DNA of 64,000 nt from Apophysomyces variabilis. Taxonomy: Eukaryota > Mucoromycota > Mucoromycetes > Mucorales > Mucoraceae. The stretch is from positions 745,980-809,979 of the forward strand of contig MZZL01000398.1 in the NCBI GenBank assembly GCA_002749535.1. Reading direction: 5' to 3'. Shown in pieces: positions 36,717 through 46,489 of the stretch. Numbering within the stretch: position 1 is the stretch's first letter; each line of letters opens with the position of its first letter. Under the pieces are notes generated by a model. The model worked only from the letters and a program-made list of their open reading frames with translations, was not told where the DNA came from and did no database searches. The position numbers and the translations under genes were made by a program.

Positions 36717-37229
36717 AAATAATGTTATAAACAGCCTCACGCAGAAGAATAACCAACATCATATATATCTTCATCGCATAGTATTCCATTCCAGTACATA
36801 TACGTATACATATCAATAAAATCCCAAATCGATATCGCAAACCCAAAAAAAAAGCATGATTTAGAAACGGATTTACTGGAAATGCGCGTTTAGGTTGGTT
36901 TGTTCTCGATCGTTAAAGTTTGCTCTCTGATATGATACAATCAGACTTGGTAGCAACTTCTCCCCGCTATTTTACTTCGTAGAAGGCATTTAGGTGTTGA
37001 CTCCTTTAAACGTACTTCTACTTTAGCCTGTAACACATGAAAATAGCTTAGACTCTGCAGTTAATTAACTATTTCCTGCCTGCTTTGAAATACCGTATCT
37101 AAAGTAAGAAGGTCAAGGCGAAATGTCTGCTGAGACAGCGATCTTTGTGACACGATCGCCCTCAAAATTGGATGCATGACTTTTCGGTAACGGTGACTGC
37201 ACCTTTTTCCGGAAACCAAAAAAAAAAGC
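36717..37229. other. Intergenic region, no gene seen
   Basis: Contains the 3' region of the P450 gene and the promoter of the next gene. No additional feature recognised. Confidence 0.4.
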
Positions 37230-38434
37230 ATGAGCACAAGGAAGCATCGCTACGATTCCGAAGATGAAGAACACAGAGAGAGTAGACATCATAGGAAGTC
37301 GCACCATAAAGAACGAAAGAAGAGAAAAGAGAGAGAAGAACATGAAGAATCTGTCAGCATCTCGAAAAGTTTGAGAGATCAGATCCAACGTACGAAGGGA
37401 TATTTTACTTGGCATGTACACAAAAGAATTCCTATAATAAACTGTCTTTAGCCATCTCGGACGAGGATTACTTTGAGAAAGCTACCGAATTCCGCCTTTG
37501 GTTGAGAGAAAGCAAGCACAAATATTTTGACGACCTGGATTCGCACGATTCAAGACGTTACTTCAAGAAATTTGTAAAAGCTTGGAATCGATTTGAGCTT
37601 GAAGGTTTCTTTGCTACTTTGATACAAGTTGAGCATCAGCTAAACATATCAATGATTTTACAGAAAAATACTACAAAGGCCTCAATTCAGCTCAACTGTC
37701 TTCTGCAGACACAACACGTTACAAATGGGCGTTTGCAAAGAAACTGGATCAATATGAATTGGACACAATACGTGATAGCGTCGATAGTTTAACCTCAAAA
37801 ACTGGTTCCAGTCCGACTGTGGGTGCTGACAGTCGGGGTAGAAGACGCAATGTCGGGCCAGCCATGCCTCCTCCTTCGTCCAAAGCGCATGATCAAACTG
37901 GTAAATCAAGAAAAAATTATGCAAGATGTGGATGGAAAGTAATATTTTGGCTTAAATTCATTAAAAATTAGAATTGGAAGATCAGATGGAGCGAGAGAAA
38001 GCAGCCAGAAGGAATGAAATACGGCAGCGTCGACACAAACAGGAAGAATACTTGGATGAAGTCGCACCAAAGGAGACGGGGCGTGAAGCAATGATTGCTA
38101 AGCGAAGAGCCACCAATGCTTTTCATAAACGTGAACGAAGTCCAGATGTGGAATTATCTGAAGCTGATTTAATGGGCGGTGATGATTTTCATGCAAGGTA
38201 AGTTTGAACTTTCTGTTTCGCTTTGCTTAGTTATTTTATCTATAACGTTCCGCTAGATTGGCAGCGGAGAAGCGAAAAGAGGAGCGAAGAAAAGCAAGGC
38301 GCGAGGAATACCAACAGCAACGATTGGCACCTCTTCAAGGTAAAATGGCTGAGTACAAGGCCAAGGAAAGTGCAACAATTGAAATGTTCAAGAGAATGGC
38401 GGAGGAACAGAAAAGATTGCGGGAAGGACAGTAG
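37230..38434 (+). CDS. Conserved Lys/Arg/Glu-rich protein of unknown function
   Basis: The first exon encodes a charged, low-complexity N-terminus (RKHRYDSEDEEHRESRHHRK...) resembling nuclear RNA-processing proteins. A GTACGA...TTTAG intron joins QIQ to PISDEDYFEKATEFRLWL, then ARG-rich core SRRYFKKFVKAWNRFELE. A second intron restores EKYYKGL. Later exons hold RRRNVGPAMPPPSS, a coiled-coil-like RNEIRQRRHKQEEYLDEV, LMGGDDF and a C-terminal Lys/Arg/Glu helix ending KRLREGQ. The compact YFKKFVKxWN core looks like that of a eukaryote-wide family, but I cannot name it with confidence. Predicted nuclear from charge; no catalytic motif visible. Confidence 0.75.
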
Positions 38435-38775
38435 ACAATCCAATTAATAAGTTGGTATACTCGAGAAATAAAACCGTGTTATTCAAGAGTAATGCTGTAT
38501 GCTGTCACTGCATATCTCCCCTAGTTCAGCTTCGTACTTCTCAGTCCTGTTCGAATGGTAAACATCACAAGCCCGAAATACCATAGCACTGGCTAAGAAT
38601 TCTTAGTGAATGTCTGCAAACAAAGATAGTATCGGTACAGGAGACAGACAGAATTACCGATTCTTTGCATCGTGTGTTTTAATTCTGTAGCATATATACG
38701 ACTAAACTGGTTTATTTTATTCCATGATATTTGTTGATTTTCTACCTTTAAGACAACGCGAAAAATAGTCCGAAA
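38435..38775. other. Convergent 3' spacer
   Basis: Lies between the stop codons of two convergent genes. No gene is seen; AT-rich tracts probably serve as terminators. Confidence 0.4.
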
Positions 38776-41249
38776 TCATAATCTTCTAGTGGGGTCTGCG
38801 CTGGGTAGTGTTATTATTTTTCGTGTGACTGACATGTTTAACTTCTTGAATGGACATAAAAGACAAATGTCCCTCTTCTCTATCAAACCTGGCGACCCAG
38901 GAACGAGTATTGTAGTAGGCTGCAGCTGCGCTAGACAGATAAACAACAGAACTTTGTTATCGACCATATTGCTGGTATTCGTTGAAAACGAAAACTGAAA
39001 TAATCATTGACATAGCTAGAGAAAGAAATTGCCCGATTTTTTAAAATCGTTTCGAATTCTACAAGATACCAGCACTTACCAATTAACATATCCCAGCGCT
39101 CCGTGACAAAGGTCATAAAATTCACCTCTTTCTCTTCTTCCGTATCATCAATCAAATAGGAATTGACAGCTCCGTTTCGGAGAGCAACCACTAACCACTT
39201 GTTAGCGGAATAAACCATTTGCATGCTATAGACACTTACAAATATAGTTATTTTGCGTCTTGCTCTCTGGGCTGGTCATGTTCAGGAATTGCACGGCCGC
39301 AGGCTGTATAGCACAAAATTCCATTAAGCTTGGACAGATCCAGAAATAGACATGGTCAGCTTACTGGTGAGTTCAGTTCACGCTCGTTAACAACAATAGC
39401 CATCCTAAGCTTCCAATCAGGTGGAAAATTTTCATCCGCTTGTTCTGCTTCAGTAGGCTCAGGAATACTGACATCCAACCATTGATCCATCTTGTCCGCT
39501 ACAGACGGTCGTCTTCGCGGAGCATCAGCTAAATCAGCAACTCCTCGTTTGTATATATAGATTTTGTATTGGTTTTGATATCCTGTCCAGATAGATAGTA
39601 AATTTCCAGCAGCATTCATCTGAGCTCCAAGAATATCGGCTTCATACGCATCGCCCGTTCGTAGTTTGTATCTCGCATACCGAAGATATGTCTTGCCTCC
39701 ATCGCTGGAATACATGTAGTCATGGTCGGACTTGTATCTTTCGTCTAGCTCAGCACGGTCGGCATAATCAATGGAATGGAAATTATTTTTAACGTGAGGA
39801 ATCACAATACTTTTAGAATCGCTAGACTTTGCTACAAAGGTTGAACTGATTGTTTAACCCACAGTATATCCGCAATAAACTTACTAAAACTAACTCGAGG
39901 CATATCCGATCCAACACGTTCCTGGTGAATGTTACCTATATCGGCGAAAACGAAATCGCTTTGGTCGTCGCTATAAGTATCCTGCTTGGATTTACAGTGA
40001 GAATCAGCACGTGAAATATTATGCTTAGTTTACCAATAGATTCCAGTGCTCTCTCTCTATCCACACTCGTTCTGGTTGCCCTCGTAATTCGGAAAGCTGA
40101 GTGACGATAGATACGTTATCCATTATGGTTGCATTGATGTGGAAAGCATATGGCGTTTTATGCACATCCAGTGAAAGTAATCGATATGTATCTGGTCTAA
40201 CAAAGCATTTGTAATAGCTCTCAAATCTTCCATATAGACCTTACATTGGCGAATGGAGTCTAGATAACGTCTGCTGATGCTTCTCTGTCCTATACGGTTG
40301 ATGCCATCCTAAATCCATCGTAAGACTACCTTTTTGCGAACATACATTTGAATACTTTTAATATGATCGCACGGATGACTTGATTCCATCGAAATAAGAC
40401 CAGCTTCCTCAGAATGTGGAGGGTGAGTAAAATTCGCTGGTAAGGAACTTATGCGGCACCGATAGATATCTGGATCTCTATCCGTCAAGGTGAGTTTAGC
40501 CTTGGGTATATTTACCATGTTCATGTGTGGCTAACCTGGAAAATAAAATCAAGTCTTTTTCTAATGTCAGCGTATCAATCCACGTGGATCCAGGAAGCTG
40601 CATGTCTTTGTATTTAAACACGGGAATCCCACTGTCATCGTCATCAATCACGTAATATATTCGAACGTAATGATTCATGTTTTCTCCATCTAGGACATGA
40701 TACAACACAGCAAATTGCAGACTGCTTTGGATGTTACTGAGCGCACTTCGCGAGATCCCAGAAATCGGTCCATGTAATCGATCTTCGAACGTTTCCGTCC
40801 ATGTTTCTAGAATGAATACCGTAACAACCTTGTAAGAAGCGTATATACGCACAACGCCTATACTGAATACCCGTGTCGGTCATATTTTCTTGATGTTTTA
40901 GAAACACCTTTAGCGGTTTCCGCATCTGTCGCACGCACCCTGGCCCTGACATATTAGCACAAATTTTTTAAAATTGTGGTCGGTCCGTACCTATAACACC
41001 AGTTTTCATGGGACCTATTCCATGTTTCATGCCTTTTTGACTGGACAATGTAGCTTCAAACCAAATGGATGTCTGGTAGACGAACCCCCCAATAGTCGAC
41101 AGGACCACTTCATCGGGAATAGCCTTGAATCGTGGGGAATCCGACGTGTAAATTTTTGCGGGATGAGGATGAGGAGTATCCTGAAGCAGACTGACGACAT
41201 AGATCATGGCGATCCCGCCTAATAGAAGTATCAGAGCGCGCCATTGCAT
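38776..41249 (-). CDS. Unrecognised membrane-anchored or secreted multi-exon protein
   Basis: The ATG at 41249 starts MQWRALILLLGGIAMIYVVSLL, a signal peptide or type II anchor. Exons then run leftwards. One reads YTSDSPRFKAIPDEVVLSTIGG; an intron of about 50 nt joins VI to GPGCVRQMRKPLKVF; another (GTATAG...TCTAG) joins GIQ to TWTETFEDRLHGPISGISRS. Later exons contain FAVLYHVLDGENMNHYVRIYY, LTLTDRDPDIYRCRIS, a block at 39356-39840 with RYKSDHDYMYSSDGGKTYLR, and QMVYSANKWLVVALRNGAVNS near 39200. The recurring WxVxALxxG and YxY beta-strand-like text suggests a repeated beta structure such as a propeller, facing the ER lumen or outside. The last exon is uncertain. No family recognised. Confidence 0.6.
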
Positions 41250-41461
41250 TGCTGAAATGAAGGAATGGGAAGGGCAGTGAAAAAGATGCGGAGTTGGCAT
41301 AAATCGATGCAGCCTCCTAAGATAGCGAATTGACTTTTGTTCATTTGACATCTGAATCCTATAATTGTATATGTGCCATATCATTAAAACAAGTTTTTTT
41401 TTTGGATTCTATCATAGAACGGGGGTATTAAGAAAACTAATCTATAAAAGTACTTCTTCTA

Positions 41462-43279
41462 CTACATGATAACACAATCTGAGTCTTTGCTTGATGGTGC
41501 TCCGTTAGCGTCACGGGTGTGCCTCTGTCGGTGTTGAGCAGCATTGCCGTATTTTTTCAATTCTGCCAGACGTTGCATTGCACGACGATTGTTCTGTGCA
41601 GCTGCTCGCATATACCACTTTTTAGCTTCATCCAAATTCTGTTTAGTTCCGATGCCTGTTTCCGTATAATAGCCAACTGCATATTCTGCTTTAGAAAAGC
41701 CTTTATCCGCTGCTTTGCGAGCCCAGAGATAGGATTCCATATCATTCTGGGCTAGTACACCCTCTGCGCCTGTGAGGTACCATCCAGACAGCGCCAACTC
41801 CGATTCCAGATCGCCCTGTTGAGCTGCTTTCGAATACCAGGCAATGGATCGTCGGGCGTCGACTGGACAGTTTAGAAAGCCGTTCTCATATGCCAGTCCA
41901 AGCTTGAACTGGGAAGGTGCATAGCCAAGTTGCGCGGCCTTGGTGAACAACTCGCGGGCGTAATTAACGTCCGGGATCACAGAAGGGATTCCTTCCGTTT
42001 CATATGCCAAACCTAGTTCGTGTAAAGCGTGCGGGTTTTCTTCATCAGCAAACTGGGACGCTCGTTTCAACCAGGAGAGTCCTTCGCGGGGATTTTTTGG
42101 TTGACCGAGGAAGCCCTTAAGTAACACCATTCCAAGTTTGTACATTGCAGCTGGATCCCCCAGATTAGCAGCCTTCCGAAAGAATTGCATTGCATGAGTG
42201 GTGTCTCGCTTGGTACCAGCACCAACTTCACAACACACAGCAGCACGATAGGTGCATCCAGGATGGTTTTGCTTCGAACCCTGCACGTATAGATTGAAGG
42301 CCTTTTCATGATCTACCTGGAGCCCCATGGATCCGTTTCCATAGCAATTTGCAAGGAAGAACTGAGCGTCTGCATAGCCAGATTTACCAGGTCCACCTTG
42401 AGAAGCGAGTTTTTTCGTGATCTTCTGGGCTTCCAGCACCATTGCCTCTTTAATTTGTTTTGTTCGCTTGGAATCTTTTTCGTCGGTACGAATCTGTGAT
42501 ACAGCCTCCAAAAGGTATTTAGCAAGATCAAGGAGCTGTCGTGGGTCGTTACTCGCTTTGGCTTGGCTGCGAAACCGAGCTATATTTTCCATAGATACAG
42601 GAGGAAACCGGGTTTTCGATTTCTGAGCCGCTCCAGAAGGCAATGCATTGTTTATTGAAGGAACAATAGCATCTTGGCCAGTCTGCGTTTGTTCTGATAT
42701 TGAAGCATAAGTGCTAGAGGGGGATCGCTGCGATAAACTTGGGCTTGGAGGCGGAAGACTGGGCGAATAAAAGTGCTGCGTTGGCGTGGCACCATTGCTG
42801 TAGTTTGGCTGCTGCGGCGACCGGAAAATTTCCGGAGATCCGAAATATCCGACTTGCTGAGGTTGTGTTTGAATGGGTGGTGGCTGCTGGTAATATCCAG
42901 TTGATGGAGCAATGTTGCCATTATAGTATGTGTCTATTGCATATGGTTCGTGTTGAGAGATTATATATGGACTTTGGGCTGAGTGGGTTTCAATAGAAGA
43001 AGCAGGGTAATTAGGTGCACCACAAGACATATTATAATTCGCATCTTGTAGCCTTGCAGCGTATGTTGGGGTTTGATATCTGTCTGTACCAGCCGAAGAT
43101 GGCAAAGGTGCATATCTATGCTGACTGTGAATAGAGGATGCAGGGTCGTTCAAAGTTAGGTTATGGATCGGTAAATCGTTAGGTGATGGTGGTGCACTTC
43201 GAGAAGAATGCAAGGGCGATGAAACCATATGCGGTCCTGGCGTTTGCATGTATGAATCACCCATAGCTGGACGGTTCAT
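41462..43279 (-). CDS. CHS4: Chitin synthase activator Skt5/Chs4 (Sel1 repeats, prenylated)
   Basis: Chs4/Skt5 recruits and activates chitin synthase III at the plasma membrane and bud neck or hyphal tip. The N-terminal 200 residues are Pro/Ser/Gln-rich and disordered (QQPPPIQTQPQQVGYFGS). From RFPPVSMENIARFRSQA onward there are about seven Sel1-type helical repeats (GYADAQFFLANCYGNG, DPAAMYKLGMVLLKG, YAPSQFKLGLAYENG, KAEYAVGYYTETGIG). The C-terminus is CVIM, a CAAX farnesylation box. It is a single exon of about 605 residues from the start at 43279; a weaker in-frame ATG lies at 43264, while the extension to 43378 adds only hydrophobic noise. Firm assignment. Confidence 0.93.
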   Translation of the reverse strand: MNRPAMGDSYMQTPGPHMVSSPLHSSRSAPPSPNDLPIHNLTLNDPASSIHSQHRYAPLPSSAGTDRYQTPTYAARLQDANYNMSCGAPNYPASSIETHSAQSPYIISQHEPYAIDTYYNGNIAPSTGYYQQPPPIQTQPQQVGYFGSPEIFRSPQQPNYSNGATPTQHFYSPSLPPPSPSLSQRSPSSTYASISEQTQTGQDAIVPSINNALPSGAAQKSKTRFPPVSMENIARFRSQAKASNDPRQLLDLAKYLLEAVSQIRTDEKDSKRTKQIKEAMVLEAQKITKKLASQGGPGKSGYADAQFFLANCYGNGSMGLQVDHEKAFNLYVQGSKQNHPGCTYRAAVCCEVGAGTKRDTTHAMQFFRKAANLGDPAAMYKLGMVLLKGFLGQPKNPREGLSWLKRASQFADEENPHALHELGLAYETEGIPSVIPDVNYARELFTKAAQLGYAPSQFKLGLAYENGFLNCPVDARRSIAWYSKAAQQGDLESELALSGWYLTGAEGVLAQNDMESYLWARKAADKGFSKAEYAVGYYTETGIGTKQNLDEAKKWYMRAAAQNNRRAMQRLAELKKYGNAAQHRQRHTRDANGAPSSKDSDCVIM

Positions 43280-43710
43280 GAGGCTAGGAATTATCGACAA
43301 GTTAAAGAAGGTAAAAAGGAAAGGAAAGGAAAGAAAAGAAAGAGAGACACAGATTGCGGTGATGCAAATATAACTCAAATTTGAACTTGCTCATGTTTAT
43401 TTGTGCAGTTGTTGTTGCCGCTCTACTCTCCATGAAATCATCCCTGAATGTCTAAACCAAATGCTTGTCTACCTATTATGGCTAGAACCAATCTCGTCGC
43501 TTGTCTTTGCATGCTTCTTTGGCTGCGACAGCTGACTTGCGGTAGTTTTCAGGGTGCAATTCGCGGAGTTGAAGTGCTCTATTGTTAGCTACTTTTCAGT
43601 AGCATTGCCTAGTTTGGGAAAATTCATTGGATCATGGGCTGTTTGTTCGTGAAATCCGGAAAACAGAATGACTATCTTTTCCAAGTAAGAAGGAAACGGC
43701 AGTTCACTCT
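43280..43710. other. CHS4 upstream region
   Basis: Contains a purine-rich stretch on the plus strand (GGAAAGGAAAGGAAAGAAAAG near 43318-43340), that is a pyrimidine-rich leader for the minus-strand gene. Nothing else is recognised. Confidence 0.4.
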
Positions 43711-44008
43711 ACAATATTGTTTATTGAACAATTTTTTACGCTACTCTAAATCGATTTTGCGTCCATGCAAGGATCAAGTTTGCGCTAAAAGGGATAGAAA
43801 TATGCGTCATTAGTAAATGGATTATGCGGGAAATATATTTTGCTTACCTCAACTTGGTCCTCCAGTGGACACAAAATTCATTCGAGCAGCGTGAAAGAAT
43901 GTTCATGGTTAGTAAATGGAAGGATAGCTTGACACTTTTTTTTTTACTTTACCCCCCGAAGGGTAATCCTACCCAAAGGCAGAGGCCGGCCCCGCACCTG
44001 TATCGGTG
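43711..44008 (-). pseudogene. Decayed paralogous segment, copy 2 of 21244-21541
   Basis: Read on the minus strand, this matches copy 1 from exon A through the 3' flank with about the same length. The exon A analogue encodes RCGAGLCLWVGLPFG, exon B ILCPLEDQVE, and exon C RKLDPCMDAKSI then a stop. The second intron keeps GAG|GTAAGC, CTAATGACG and TTTTAG (43785-43847). The first intron's acceptor TAG is replaced by AATG, and its donor region has two extra G, so the splice would fail or shift frame. The segment is therefore a pseudogene or a transposed fragment. Beyond about 44010 no similarity to copy 1 is seen. Confidence 0.6.
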
Positions 44009-44756
44009 GGGGCGGCGAGAGAGAGAGAGTCACGGCTTCCATGAACGGCCGGTATAAATGTAACGCACTGCAGAGGACTTGAAGCGATGCAACATCTGGC
44101 GAGGACTTGGAAGCAGAAGATAATGAATGGCACTGTGCATAAACAGACAAAATTTCTTTTTCACTTACCTAGTGGAGTGCAGGGAGCTTACTCACACAAC
44201 CAAGGTGGTTCGGGACAGAGGTCATACAGGCTAAAGGTTACAGAAGAGGGATATCAGTCATTCTGTACATAGGATCAATGCGAAGTACATACCGGGCATG
44301 TTTTTGGAGAACAAAGCCAAGGAACAGAAAAGAGGTTGTCCCTTTGCTTTTAAATAGTACGTGATTACTGAAACCAAAAATCACAGTCATGGATAAGAAA
44401 ATCGATGGATGTCTTATGGGTGACAACAATTCAGAGATAAGACAACAATTGACCTAAGAGTAAATGGACTCAGTCTGATAGAAGGTCTTAAACAGAATGG
44501 AACATCTGTAGAGGAATATACCTCCTTCGTTTGTTTCTGTACGTCATTGATGATATCATATCCATTTCTGTCAGTTATGTTATCAGAAGCTGTCAGGGCA
44601 ATGTACCCCAGTTCCGGTTCTTCTCAATTGTATTGCCTTATATTCCACTTTTATTTTCCTTGAATGTAGTTATGTTCTCCTTTTCTTCTACTTTATCTTT
44701 GTCTATTAAGCAATCACAAAAGATTGGATTGCCACGGAATGAACGCTTAGTATCTT
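44009..44756. other. Degenerate region between segment copy 2 and the transposase remnant
   Basis: Frames on the plus strand are short and broken. A CT/GA dinucleotide run lies at 44019-44028. Parts of 44230-44756 may be further decayed transposase sequence belonging to the next entry, but I cannot recognise it. Confidence 0.35.
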
Positions 44757-45047
44757 GTCACAGATAATGTACCCATCCATACACCAGTTAAGGTTAAGTA
44801 GTTGGTCGAAGAAAGAGGATACAAATGTCTCTATCTTTCTCTCTACTCTCCCTTTCTCAACCCAATAGAAGAGTTTTGGGCCAAAGTGATTGCTGGGGTA
44901 AGAAGGGAGCCCTTACGAGTTGACGATAACCGTCAAGAGCGTATTGTTCAAGCATCGCGAAAAGTAAACCGCTCAGGCTATCAAGGATGGATCAGACACG
45001 CAGAGAGCTTTTCCGTTAGATGCAATAATAGAGAACCACTTCTTTAA
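44757..45047 (+). pseudogene. Tc1/mariner (DDE_3) transposase C-terminal remnant
   Basis: The reading frame gives VTDNVPIHTPVKVK, a stop codon, then VEERGYKCLYLSLYSPFLNPIEEFWAKV and VRREPL. The D of VTDN and the E of NPIEEFW are the second and third catalytic acids of the DDE_3 transposase fold; the YSPxLNPIExxW motif is diagnostic. The first acid and the DNA-binding domain are not found, and an in-frame TAG breaks the frame, so this is a dead fragment. No terminal inverted repeats could be placed. Confidence 0.8.
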
Positions 45048-45741
45048 ATAAACTCGTCTTGCTGTGGTTTGAAATAAACTATCTCAGTAAATAATGAACA
45101 TGGACACGACTGTATGCAAAAAGGGTAGTCTGACCGCAAACATTTCATCCAATCATCCAAAAGCATTTTTTGAATTCCGCAAAAACTTGAATCCCAGTTC
45201 GCAAATAAAAAATAGAAACACGCAGACAAACAGGAAAAACACAATAAATAGTAAAAGATTCATATATAAACCTATGTATACTTCATAACCAATTAGCCTT
45301 TTTTCGTCAAAGATAGGACGTGAGGCAACCCTAGAAGCTAAGAAAGCAGGTAAATGGAAATCCACATAGTATAGAGCGGAGATCCAAGTATATCCTGAAG
45401 TGCATCTCTGCCATGCTCATACAACCTCTGTTTTTATCGGAGCATAAAGGATATCAATGTTGGGGTGCTCATTTCCAGAATTATCTCTCTCACTTCTTCA
45501 GCATCAAAGAATTATGGTAAAAAGAGCTTAATGAATCCACAAGATATTCATATACACTAAACTCCCGTTGAGGGAACTGTCCCTTTTCTCCAAAGACCGT
45601 ACCGATTTCACTACAACCGATGGTAAGGGCAACAGGTTTGCGTAGTTTTTAAAGATTTACAACGAGCACCTGAATGCTTCAAATATTTATTAATGCTTTC
45701 CTCACGACATGTACACCACAGGGAGAAAGAGCGATTCATTT
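45048..45741. other. Intergenic region, no gene seen
   Basis: AT-rich DNA downstream of the transposase remnant and the 3' side of HUB1. Overlapping ORFs on both strands at 45044-45365 are low-complexity and were not accepted. Confidence 0.4.
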
Positions 45742-46402
45742 TTATCTGTAATAAAGCTCCAAATTCATTCCATTGTTCAATTCATCTAGATCATTATCAG
45801 TTTCTGGCATTTTTTTGGTATCTAAAGAACTTACAATCTTGTAATGTGATATGATCTTTGAATTCCTTGTACCATTTTTTCAGCACGATCTTGTTGGGAT
45901 CAGTACCAATTTGTGCAGCCACGAGCTTTTTGAAATCTCCCACCGAGTCTGTCGGGCTGCATTTGACACGGACTTTTTTGCCCAATCGATCATTCACTTC
46001 TAGTTCAATCAGGTTGTATTTTGGTTGCACCTTTGGCTGAAGCGCATAGGTTAAGCTTTACACTTGTACTTTGACATCTCACCTTTTCAGTCGGCTTCTT
46101 TGTAGGCGATCGACTTCTAGAGCGTCTCCGCCTTCTCTCAGGAGAACGAGAACGTGATCTTCTTCTTGTTCGTCTTTCTTCCCTATCTCTGGATCGCTCC
46201 CGTCGCGGCGATCTGGACCGTGACCGTCGGGAACGTCTAGAGCGTCTTTCATCGTCGCGACGGTCATATTTCGATGGTAATTGTTGTGGGGCTGCGGGTG
46301 CCTCTGTCTCTTCCTCTTCAACTAGACAAGAATAAATTATTCACATGGGATAATTAGCAGCTGATTACCTGGCTTTTTTTCGTGCTTCTTGAAACGTAGC
46401 AT
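45742..46402 (-). CDS. HUB1: Hub1/UBL5 ubiquitin-like splicing modifier with N-terminal RS domain
   Basis: Hub1 binds HIND elements of spliceosomal proteins such as Snu66 and affects use of weak 5' splice sites. The C-terminal 73 residues are Hub1: [41 protein letters not shown], then [10 protein letters not shown] final 48-nt intron (GTAAGT...TCTAG) restores [16 protein letters not shown] with the terminal double-tyrosine. Upstream exons in the same frame encode [11 protein letters not shown], an acidic EEEET segment, and an RS-type domain ([34 protein letters not shown]). Both joins (CCA G|TT GAA and AAG|CCA AAG) keep phase. A stand-alone Hub1 would lack the first about 95 residues. The long frame at 46079-46321 on this strand is a shadow of the RS exon. 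Confidence 0.88.
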
Positions 46403-46489
46403 TCTTACAGCAAAGCGTGCAGTATCATCCGCTAGGTCTTACAATCGCTGTTTGTAATTCAACGCGGATGCAGTCACTTACGTCAGCTT

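Noticed and set aside
42308..42996. Plus-strand frames opposite CHS4
   Set aside because: Antisense shadows of the Sel1-repeat exon with no own features.
46079..46321. Minus-strand frame of 80 codons over the HUB1 RS exon
   Set aside because: The RS-coding frame on the same strand is linked by valid splice sites to both HUB1 exons; this frame is its out-of-phase shadow.
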